A DNA stretch of 6,007 bases. Origin: Sphingomonas sp. (GTDB lineage Bacteria > Pseudomonadota > Alphaproteobacteria > Sphingomonadales > Sphingomonadaceae). The stretch covers positions 1 through 6,007 of the forward strand of contig JAFBAM010000144.1 of NCBI GenBank assembly GCA_019247755.1, written 5' to 3'. Shown here piece after piece: positions 1 to 5,350 of this stretch (positions within the stretch are counted from its first letter, which is position 1; each line of letters starts with the position of its first letter). The position numbers were made by a program, and so were the translations under genes. The notes beneath the pieces are model-generated. The model was not told the DNA's origin. It did not search any database and saw only the letters and a program-made list of their open reading frames with translations.

Positions 1-1483
1 CGCGCGGCGGATCAAAGGACAATATTATGGGCCGTTCGCCAGCGCTGGATCGGTCACCCGAACGCTTAATGCGTTACAGAAGCTGTTCCTGCTAAGAAGC
101 TGTTCCGACAGCTTTTTCGCCAACCGGTCTCGGCCTTGCCTGCTCTACCAGATCAAGCGCTGCTCGGCGCCCTGCGTGGGGCGGATCAACGACAACGATT
201 ATGGCGAGCTGGTCGGCGAGGCGAAGGAGTTTCTCGCCGGCAAGTCGACCGGCGTCCAGGCGCGGCTATCGCGGCAGATGGCGCTTGCGGCGGACAAGCA
301 GGATTATGAGCTGGCCGCGGTCTATCGCGATCGGCTTCGGGCACTGACCTACATTCAGGGTAGCCAGACCGTGCACGCCGAGGGCCTAGGCGACGCCGAC
401 GTGTTCGCGCTCGCCTGCAAGGCGGGTACCATGTCGATCCAAGCCTTTTTCATCCGAGGTGGGCAGAACTGGGGGCATCGGGCCTTTTTCCCGGCGCATA
501 CGAATGACGTGCCCGAAGCAGAGGTTTTGTCTAGCTTTCTTGTCCAATTTTACGAGGACATGCCACCGCCGCGGCGAATCCTTGTGGACCGCGAAATGAC
601 CGACCGCGAACTGCTGGAAGAAGCGCTCTCGGAGCGTGCCCAGCGGAAGGTCGTCATCGAAATTCCGCACCGCGGCGCTCGTCGCAAGCTCCTCGACCAG
701 GCGAAGCGCAATGCCGAGGAGGCGTTGGACCGGCACCTCGCCGAGACGACGACGCAGGGCAAGATCCTGCGCGAGCTAGCGGACACCTTTGAGCTGGGCG
801 ACGTGCCAAAGCGGATCGAAGTCTACGACAACAGCCACATCATGGGCACGAACGCCACCGGCGCGATGATTGTCGCGGGGCCTGAAGGCTTCCGCAAGAA
901 CAACTACCGCAAGTTCAACATCAAGCGCCCGGAGACTCAGCCAGGCGATGACTTCGCGATGATGCGAGAGGTGCTGGAACGGCGGTTCGGGCGGCTGGAA
1001 AAGGAAGACCCCGATCGTCAGAGCGGCGAATGGCCGGATCTCATCCTCATCGACGGCGGCAAGGGCCAACTATCCGCGGTGTGCGAGGTGATGGAAGATA
1101 TGGGAGTCCACGACGTCCCGGTGGTGGGCGTTGCCAAGGGCCCTCATCACGGCCGCGAAGGCCGCGAGGTGTTTCACCTGCCGGGAGGTCGCGAGATCAC
1201 CTTTCCAACGAATTCGGCAATTCTCTTTTATCTTCAGCGGTTGCGCGACGAAGCTCACAGGTTTGCGATCGGCACTCATCGCGCCAAGCGCGCCAAATCG
1301 CTGACAACCTCCACGCTCGACGAGGTCCCTGGCATAGGGCCGAACCGCAAGCGTGCGCTGCTCATGCATTTCGGCACGGCACGGGCGGTGAAAGGCGCCG
1401 CGCTGGATGATCTCGAGAAGGCGCCCGGAATCAGCAAGGCGATGGCCCGCCAGCTTTACGATTATTTCCACCCGCGCGGATGA
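1..1483 (+). CDS. uvrC: UvrABC system protein C, excinuclease subunit (5' truncated by window)
   Basis: UvrC joins UvrB at a DNA lesion and makes the two incisions of nucleotide excision repair in the cytoplasm. The frame is open from base 2, giving 493 codons to the TGA at 1481-1483. About 150 N-terminal residues, including the GIY-YIG nuclease, lie outside the window, so the GTG at 176 is internal. Numbering from base 2, four cysteines at 34, 46, 54 and 58 have the spacing of the E. coli UvrC iron-sulfur ligands. A UVR (UvrB-binding) segment follows at about 83-118. The RNase H-like nuclease half has Asp276 (VYDNSH), Asp351 (LIDGGKGQ) and His419 (RDEAH), matching the E. coli catalytic residues. 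A tandem helix-hairpin-helix tail (EVPGIGPNRKRALL, then APGISKAMA) ends the protein. No frameshift or lost key residue is visible. Identification is very secure. Confidence 0.97.
   Translation, partial: ARRIKGQYYGPFASAGSVTRTLNALQKLFLLRSCSDSFFANRSRPCLLYQIKRCSAPCVGRINDNDYGELVGEAKEFLAGKSTGVQARLSRQMALAADKQDYELAAVYRDRLRALTYIQGSQTVHAEGLGDADVFALACKAGTMSIQAFFIRGGQNWGHRAFFPAHTNDVPEAEVLSSFLVQFYEDMPPPRRILVDREMTDRELLEEALSERAQRKVVIEIPHRGARRKLLDQAKRNAEEALDRHLAETTTQGKILRELADTFELGDVPKRIEVYDNSHIMGTNATGAMIVAGPEGFRKNNYRKFNIKRPETQPGDDFAMMREVLERRFGRLEKEDPDRQSGEWPDLILIDGGKGQLSAVCEVMEDMGVHDVPVVGVAKGPHHGREGREVFHLPGGREITFPTNSAILFYLQRLRDEAHRFAIGTHRAKRAKSLTTSTLDEVPGIGPNRKRALLMHFGTARAVKGAALDDLEKAPGISKAMARQLYDYFHPRG
94..117 (+). 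other. Terminator-like hairpin inside uvrC
   Basis: Bases 94-103 pair with 108-117 around a TCCG loop at 104-107. The stem has ten positions, nine Watson-Crick and one G-T (96/115). The strongest part is AGCTGT pairing with ACAGCT, followed by TTTTT at 113-117, which resembles a weak intrinsic terminator. It lies entirely within uvrC codons that encode conserved residues (RSCSDSF), so it may be coincidental. A 12-base direct repeat at 78-89 and 95-106 gives the same 3' arm a second possible partner. A functional role is unproven. Confidence 0.3.
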
Positions 1484-2217
1484 GGAGTGAGACGGCAGCC
1501 ATCGTCTGCGCGCTGCGTAACCATGGCGAACATGGTGCCATCGTTCGATTGATGACGCCCGACCAGGGCCTCATTGCGGCTTATGTTCGCGGCGCGCGTG
1601 GACAACGCATGCGGCCGGTGCTGATCGCCGGCAATGTCGTTCAGGCGCATTTGTCAGCGCGAACAGAGATGCAATTGCCGCAGGCGGCGGTTGAGCTGGT
1701 GCACAGTCGCGGGCCTTTGCTGTCGGAACCGCTGCCAGCCGCGGCGATCGAGTGGGCAACAGTGTTGACTGCGACCGCGCTGCCGGAAGGCCAGCCCTAT
1801 CCGCCGCTCTACCAGGCGTTGGAGGGGCTCCTCGATGCAATCGAGTCAGCCCCGTCGGCCGTTGGCTGGGGCGCAGCGCTGGTTCGCTACGAGCTTTTGT
1901 TGCTCTCCGAGCTTGGGTTCGGGCTTGACCTCGACCGCTGCGCAGTGACCGGAGGCAACAATGATCTCGTGGCGGTTAGCCCGAAATCCGGCCGCGCCGT
2001 CAGTGCCGCCCAAGCGGAACCCTACGCGGGAAAGCTACTCGCCTTGCCGAGATTTGTGAGGGAAGGGGGGCGAGCGTCCTGGCCCGAGATCATCCAGGGA
2101 TTCGACCTGACCGGCCACTTCCTTCTTCGTGATCTGCTGACCGACCGATCGCGCCCGGTAGCCGAGGCGCGCGAAAGGCTTGTCGACCGGTTGCGCCGTG
2201 CCAGTGGTCTCGCCTAG
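1480..2217 (+). CDS. recO: DNA repair protein RecO
   Basis: RecO works with RecR and RecF to load RecA onto SSB-coated single-stranded DNA, and it anneals complementary strands during recombinational repair. The 245-residue product has the usual RecO length. Its N-terminal 1-75 fits the OB-fold, with the typical opening in which a switch-like segment (NHGEHGAIVRLMT, 14-26) precedes GLIAAYVRGARG. A helical C-terminal domain includes RYELLLLSELGFGLDLDRCAVTG (split here only by description: RYELLLLSELG at 136-146, then LDRCAVTG at 151-158) and SPKSGRAVS (167-175). Only Cys154 remains where zinc-binding RecO proteins have a four-cysteine site. The ATG at 1480 overlaps the uvrC TGA as ATGA with no clear Shine-Dalgarno site, which suggests translation coupled to uvrC. 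Family assignment is from remembered alphaproteobacterial RecO sequences. Confidence 0.93.
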   Translation: MRSETAAIVCALRNHGEHGAIVRLMTPDQGLIAAYVRGARGQRMRPVLIAGNVVQAHLSARTEMQLPQAAVELVHSRGPLLSEPLPAAAIEWATVLTATALPEGQPYPPLYQALEGLLDAIESAPSAVGWGAALVRYELLLLSELGFGLDLDRCAVTGGNNDLVAVSPKSGRAVSAAQAEPYAGKLLALPRFVREGGRASWPEIIQGFDLTGHFLLRDLLTDRSRPVAEARERLVDRLRRASGLA

Positions 2218-2227
2218 GCTTCGCGCA

Positions 2228-2629
2228 GTGAACACCGACGCGCTCGCCATGCTGTTCCCCAATGTCGCCGTGACGCGCGGGGTGGCCGTGCGTGTCGCCG
2301 TCAGCTTCCTGGCCGAACAGTCGGATCCGTCTACCAGCCGCTGGTTTTGGTCTTATCACGTGCGAATCGAGAACGGCGGCGACGTCGCGGTTCAATTGCT
2401 CTCGCGCAGCTGGACGATCGTCGATGGCCGAGGAACGGTCCATGAGGTCGTGGGCGAGGGCGTGGTCGGCGAGATGCCTCTGATCGCGCCAGGCGCGAGT
2501 TTCGATTATGTGTCGGGTTGCCCACTCGACACCGAGAGCGGGTCGATGAGTGGCACCTACCGCATGGTCGACGAAGATGGCACGGCTTTCGACGTCGAGA
2601 TCCCGCGCTTTCAATTGCTTAGCGCCTGA
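2228..2629 (+). CDS. apaG: ApaG domain protein (Co2+/Mg2+ efflux protein ApaG family)
   Basis: ApaG is a small cytoplasmic beta-sandwich protein named for its operon with the Ap4A hydrolase gene apaH in enterobacteria. Mutants have been linked to cobalt resistance, but its biochemical role is unsettled. The product is 133 residues from the GTG at 2228 and aligns by memory along its length with E. coli ApaG (125 residues). Shared blocks are WSYHVRIEN (42-50), VQLLSRSW, GEGVVG (76-81), PLIAPG, the YxSG segment, and a GTYRMVDEDG stretch before the final strand IPRFQL. Start choice: GTG 2228 lies ten bases after the recO stop and nine bases after a weak AGG at 2216-2218. The alternative ATG at 2249 gives 126 residues and has no purine-rich site. 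A TTG at 2180 would overlap recO by 38 bases and is less likely. No ApaH follows directly, although a PPP-type phosphatase lies two genes downstream. Confidence 0.9.
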   Translation: MNTDALAMLFPNVAVTRGVAVRVAVSFLAEQSDPSTSRWFWSYHVRIENGGDVAVQLLSRSWTIVDGRGTVHEVVGEGVVGEMPLIAPGASFDYVSGCPLDTESGSMSGTYRMVDEDGTAFDVEIPRFQLLSA

Positions 2630-2632
2630 GGT
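2628..2632 (+). promoter_or_regulatory. Ribosome-binding site supporting a CTG start for the glycosyltransferase
   Basis: GAGGT at 2628-2632 matches five bases of the Shine-Dalgarno core and overlaps the apaG TGA (2627-2629). It sits seven bases before CTG 2640, the codon that would begin LSKKIVLSANSD. No ATG, GTG or TTG at a suitable distance is in frame. The site therefore decides the start choice for the next gene. Confidence 0.55.
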
Positions 2633-2639
2633 TCCCCCG

Positions 2640-3767
2640 CTGTCGAAGAAGATTGTCCTGTCGGCCAACAGCGACTGGAACATCGCGAATTTTCGGGCCG
2701 GCTTGATCCGTGGACTTCGTGGTGCAGGCTACGAGCCCGTAGTCATGGCGCCTCAGGATACCCACGTTGGTGCCCGGATACGGGAGCTGGGCGTCGAGCA
2801 AATTTCTGTATCAATCGACCGATCCGGGGTGAATCCGCTCGCTGACCTGCGGCTACTCGCCGAATATCGGAGAGTGCTGAAGCGCCTACGGCCTGCCGCT
2901 TATCTCGGATACACGATCAAGCCCAACATCTACGGCTCTTACGCGGCGGCTTCGCTCGGCATCGCGGCATTTCCGAACGTCAGCGGCCTTGGAACCGCCT
3001 TCATTCGCAACGGGCTGCTGCAGCAATTGGTCACTTCGCTCTATCGAATCGGCTTTCGTCGTGCGCCTGTCGTTTTCTTCCAGAATGATGAGGATCGCGA
3101 ACTCTTCACGCGGCGCCGGATTATCCGGCCCGACCAAGCTCGTGTGCTTCCAGGGTCTGGGGTCGACCTGGCCCGGTTCACGGCCGTTCGACCTGCCTCC
3201 GGACCACCAGTCTTCTTGTTCGTCGGAAGGCTGCTTCGCGACAAGGGCGTGGTTGAGTTTCTGGATGCCGCGCGTTCGCTTCGCGACGTGCTGCCCGACG
3301 CGCGCTTCCAGCTTCTGGGGCAATTTGACGAGGGGAACCGAACCGCCATCAGCCGAAGCGAGGTCGAGTCCTGGGTTTCCAACGGTGACGTCGAATATCT
3401 TGGAACGACCGATGACGTGCGACCGGCGATCGCCGCATCGAGTGCCGTAGTCCTTCCATCCTATCGCGAAGGCCTACCACGGTCGCTATTGGAAGCTGGA
3501 GCGATGTCGCGTCCACTGGTTGCGACCGACGTTCCCGGTTGTCGTGACGTCGTCGAGGACGGAATCAACGGATATCTCTGTGCGGTTCGCGATGCCCGGT
3601 CGCTGGCCGCTGCCATGCGCCGCATGGCAGAATTACCGCAGCCGGCCCGCCTCGCCATGGGTAAAGCCGCGCGCCGGAAAATTCAGGATGAATTTAGCGA
3701 GGAACGCGTAATCTCTGCCTATCTCGAAGCCCTTGAGGGTTCAACGAAGGTACAAGCCGGGTCTTGA
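2640..3767 (+). CDS. Glycosyltransferase family 4 (GT-B fold), exopolysaccharide biosynthesis
   Basis: This predicted cytoplasmic or membrane-peripheral GT-B enzyme transfers a sugar from a nucleotide donor, probably to an undecaprenyl-linked intermediate of an EPS repeat unit. The donor and acceptor sugars cannot be read from the sequence. From CTG 2640 the product is 375 residues. The N-terminal domain opens with KKIVLSANSDWNIANFR and includes YTIKPNIYGS (91-100) and SGLGTAF (115-121), features recalled from PglA/CapM-like GT4 enzymes. The C-terminal donor domain has LPGSGVDLARF (170-180), FVGRLLRDKG with Arg197 and Lys202, and the E-x7-E pair Glu277/Glu285 in REGLPRSLLE. In-frame GTG 2550 and ATG 2577 would add 21-30 residues that merely reread apaG in another frame, and neither has a well-spaced ribosome site. 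The stop overlaps the next gene, pointing to an operon. Function class is secure; the exact start is less so. Confidence 0.9.
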   Translation: MSKKIVLSANSDWNIANFRAGLIRGLRGAGYEPVVMAPQDTHVGARIRELGVEQISVSIDRSGVNPLADLRLLAEYRRVLKRLRPAAYLGYTIKPNIYGSYAAASLGIAAFPNVSGLGTAFIRNGLLQQLVTSLYRIGFRRAPVVFFQNDEDRELFTRRRIIRPDQARVLPGSGVDLARFTAVRPASGPPVFLFVGRLLRDKGVVEFLDAARSLRDVLPDARFQLLGQFDEGNRTAISRSEVESWVSNGDVEYLGTTDDVRPAIAASSAVVLPSYREGLPRSLLEAGAMSRPLVATDVPGCRDVVEDGINGYLCAVRDARSLAAAMRRMAELPQPARLAMGKAARRKIQDEFSEERVISAYLEALEGSTKVQAGS

Positions 3768-4513
3768 TGTTCAGGTCGTCCTCTTCACGGCGGAGCGCGC
3801 CTTCCGGGCCTGACGGCTATCGCGCCTATGTGGTCGGTGACATTCACGGGCGCCTGGATTTGCTAGAGGACCTGCTCGCGAAAATTCACGCCGACCTTCA
3901 GCATCGCCCGGTTGAAAAGGCCCTGCTGGTATTCGTCGGTGACCTGATCGATCGCGGCCCGGCTTCGGCTCAGGTGGTCGAGCGGCTGCGCACCTACAAG
4001 CGGCCGGGCGTCAGGACCGTCTTCCTGCTGGGGAACCATGAGGAGGTGCTTCTGCGCATTCTCAATGGAGATTTCTCATTGATCACAAAATGGCGGTGGT
4101 TCGGGGGCTCGGAGTGCCTGCAGAGTTACGGCATTGAGCCGGGAAGTTTTGTCAATCTAAACGACGAACAAGCTCTAGGCGTCGTCCGGACGGCGATACC
4201 CAAGGAACACGCAAAGTTCCTCGAAAGCTTTGTCGATAGCTGCCGCTTCGGCGATTATCTCTTCGTCCACGCCGGGATACGCCCGGGCGTCGAGCTCGAA
4301 CAACAGAGCCAAAACGACCTGAGGTGGATCCGCGAACATTTCCTGCTCGATAGTCGCGATCATGGCTTCGTGGTCGTTCACGGACACACAATTTCGGATG
4401 AGGTGGAACTCCTGCCTAATCGCATCGGAATCGACACGGGCGCCTACCGCACTGGCGTCCTTACAGCGCTCGTGATTGAGGGTTCTGATCAGTGGCTAAT
4501 CGACACCCGCTAA
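3767..4513 (+). CDS. PPP-family metallophosphoesterase (serine/threonine phosphatase-like)
   Basis: A calcineurin-like two-metal phosphoesterase, probably cytoplasmic since no signal peptide or membrane segment is seen. The 248 residues carry the complete PPP signature: GDIHG (Asp25, His27), GDLIDRG (Asp59, Asp62, Arg63), GNHE (Asn90, His91), HAG (His168) and HGHT (His207), followed by NRIGIDTGAYRTG. This pattern fits bacterial PrpA/PrpB-like protein phosphatases. It fits ApaH less well, because E. coli ApaH has GDLVARG and GNHD. The substrate is unknown: phospho-Ser/Thr or phospho-Tyr proteins, or a dinucleoside polyphosphate, are all possible. ATG 3767 overlaps the glycosyltransferase TGA by one base (TGATG); a TTG directly before it at 3764 would add one residue. 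The first 17 residues are Ser/Arg-rich and precede the conserved fold. The position among EPS genes suggests a role in polysaccharide control, but that is inference. Confidence 0.9.
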   Translation: MFRSSSSRRSAPSGPDGYRAYVVGDIHGRLDLLEDLLAKIHADLQHRPVEKALLVFVGDLIDRGPASAQVVERLRTYKRPGVRTVFLLGNHEEVLLRILNGDFSLITKWRWFGGSECLQSYGIEPGSFVNLNDEQALGVVRTAIPKEHAKFLESFVDSCRFGDYLFVHAGIRPGVELEQQSQNDLRWIREHFLLDSRDHGFVVVHGHTISDEVELLPNRIGIDTGAYRTGVLTALVIEGSDQWLIDTR

Positions 4514-4534
4514 TACGAGATGAAACTTGTCGGA

Positions 4535-4551
4535 CCCTGATTGATTCGGGG
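4535..4551 (+). other. Short hairpin downstream of the phosphatase gene
   Basis: CCCTGA (4535-4540) pairs with TCGGGG (4546-4551) around a five-base TTGAT loop; one of the six pairs is T-G. A run of G rather than T follows, so it is not a standard intrinsic terminator. It could protect the 3' end of the upstream transcript or form part of the leader fold. Confidence 0.35.
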
Positions 4552-4610
4552 GGCTGGGGGTAATAGGCCTAACGGTGCAAATCCCGTCGGTTTCGGCCAC
4601 GCGATGATGC

Positions 4611-4616
4611 GAGGAG
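4611..4616 (+). promoter_or_regulatory. Ribosome-binding site fixing the GTG start of the export lipoprotein
   Basis: GAGGAG at 4611-4616 lies five bases before GTG 4622. This favours that start over upstream in-frame candidates (4541, and ATG 4604 and 4607), which would put extra residues before the signal peptide. Confidence 0.75.
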
Positions 4617-4621
4617 CAACC

Positions 4622-5323
4622 GTGCATCTTTATTCCTCTGCCCGCTCGTTCTTGATGCTTTCGGCCCTCGGCTCATTGCTGCTCTCGGCCTGTGCCGACA
4701 CGCGGGGCGGCTCAATCCCATACGACAAGGTTCTGGCCGCGCCGGACGAGGTCCGTTTCCAGACACTCGAGTCCAACTATCGGATCGCGCCGATGGACAA
4801 GCTCGCGGTCAAGGTCTTCAAGATGGACGACCTCTCGGGCGACTATGACGTAGACCTCGCCGGCAATATCTCGCTGCCGCTGATCGGACAGGTGCAGGCC
4901 GCCAACCTGACTACGGCCCAGCTCGACGATCAGCTGTCCCAGAAACTCGGCGCGAAGTATCTTGAGCATCCCGACGTCAGCGTCGCAATTAAAGCGTCGA
5001 CAGCGCACGTCGTCACCGTGGATGGCGCAGTGAGGGAAGGTGGCTCCTTCAACGTTGCCGGTCCAATTTCGCTGATTCAGGCCGTGGCCATGGCGAAGGG
5101 GACGTCCGAGGATGCGAATGCGCGTCGTGTAGCGGTGTTTCGCACCATAGGTGGACAGCGCCAAGCCGCGGCGTTCGACTTGACCGCGATCAGGCGCGGT
5201 CAGTCGCCAGATCCGCAGATCTATCCGGGTGATATCGTGGTGGTCGACGGTTCGTCGGTGAAGGCAACGCAAAAAGCGATTCTTCAGAGCATTCCGCTAT
5301 TATCAATCTTCGGGCCGCTCTAG
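4622..5323 (+). CDS. Polysaccharide export outer-membrane lipoprotein (Wza/GumB/GelD type)
   Basis: Wza-family proteins form the oligomeric outer-membrane channel through which capsular or exopolysaccharide leaves the cell, in contact with a Wzc/GumC partner. From GTG 4622 the protein has 233 residues. Its N-terminus is a lipoprotein signal: Arg8, a hydrophobic run 10-21, then LLSAC with the lipidated cysteine at 24 and Asp26 at the +3 position. The Poly_export domain spans about 53-124 (YRIAPMDKLAVKVF, GNISLPLIGQV, YLEHPDVSVAI). One SLBB domain follows at about 130-210 (TVDGAVREGGSFNVAGP, then YPGDIVVVDG at 201-210). The C-terminus ends in a short hydrophobic segment (AILQSIPLLSIFGPL) that may form the membrane helix. 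The size is like GumB and smaller than E. coli Wza, which has additional ring domains. The Wzc-type gene follows 27 bases later, as expected for an export pair. Confidence 0.92.
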   Translation: MHLYSSARSFLMLSALGSLLLSACADTRGGSIPYDKVLAAPDEVRFQTLESNYRIAPMDKLAVKVFKMDDLSGDYDVDLAGNISLPLIGQVQAANLTTAQLDDQLSQKLGAKYLEHPDVSVAIKASTAHVVTVDGAVREGGSFNVAGPISLIQAVAMAKGTSEDANARRVAVFRTIGGQRQAAAFDLTAIRRGQSPDPQIYPGDIVVVDGSSVKATQKAILQSIPLLSIFGPL

Positions 5324-5337
5324 ATCAGAAAGAGCGG
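5315..5337 (+). promoter_or_regulatory. Perfect hairpin across the lipoprotein stop codon and the next ribosome site
   Basis: CCGCTCT (5315-5321) is the exact reverse complement of AGAGCGG (5331-5337), with a nine-base loop. The 5' arm ends at the first base of the TAG stop (5321-5323), and the 3' arm includes the first two bases of GGAGG (5336-5340). No T-run follows, so it is not a normal terminator. It may instead couple translation of the two genes or stabilise the message. The pairing is certain; the function is inferred. Confidence 0.6.
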
Positions 5338-5340
5338 AGG
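5336..5340 (+). promoter_or_regulatory. Ribosome-binding site for the chain-length determinant gene
   Basis: GGAGG at 5336-5340 lies ten bases before GTG 5351. A second purine run, AGGGG at 5343-5347, is only three bases away and probably too close. Two bases of GGAGG are inside the hairpin arm that ends at 5337. Confidence 0.55.
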
Positions 5341-5350
5341 GCAGGGGCAA

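Larger units (their letters stand above)
4514..4621 (+). promoter_or_regulatory. Intergenic leader before the polysaccharide export genes
   Basis: These 108 bases separate the phosphatase stop from the export lipoprotein GTG and are the only gap of any size in a tightly packed array. They include a hairpin (4535-4551), a G-rich run (4548-4560) and the motif TAATAGG (4561-4567), then five bases, then CGGTGCAAATCC (4573-4584). That motif resembles part of the cobalamin riboswitch core. A second possible hairpin pairs 4585-4587 and 4589-4590 with 4597-4601. CTGATT (4537-4542) and TAATAG (4561-4566), 18 bases apart, are only a poor sigma-70-like pair, and no sigma-54 or EcfG-type promoter is seen. 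A promoter or leader RNA is plausible because the region separates two gene blocks, but neither is shown. Confidence 0.4.

Noticed and set aside
2090..2683. Long minus-strand open frame of 197 codons across recO, apaG and the glycosyltransferase start
   Set aside because: It spans three genes supported by family motifs on the plus strand and shows no recognisable domain, so it is a shadow frame.
3115..3129. Palindrome GCCGGATTATCCGGC inside the glycosyltransferase
   Set aside because: The seven-base arms sit in codons within a normal reading frame and are far from any gene start; a regulator site is possible but unsupported.
4175..4387. Minus-strand 70-codon open frame with a plausible-looking acidic protein sequence
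   Set aside because: It lies wholly opposite the phosphatase coding sequence, which has all its catalytic motifs, and it has no recognised domain; GC-rich coding DNA often leaves the opposite strand open.
4537..4566. Possible sigma-70 promoter CTGATT / TAATAG with an 18-base spacer
   Set aside because: Each hexamer matches only about half of the consensus, too weak to report as a promoter.
4521..4599. tRNA-like outline: seven-position pairing of 4521-4527 with 4589-4595, a T-arm-like GGTGCAAATCC and a CCA at 4597-4599
   Set aside because: Two of the seven end pairs are T-G, the T stem lacks a base, and no D arm or anticodon arm with proper spacing can be drawn, so I do not call a tRNA.
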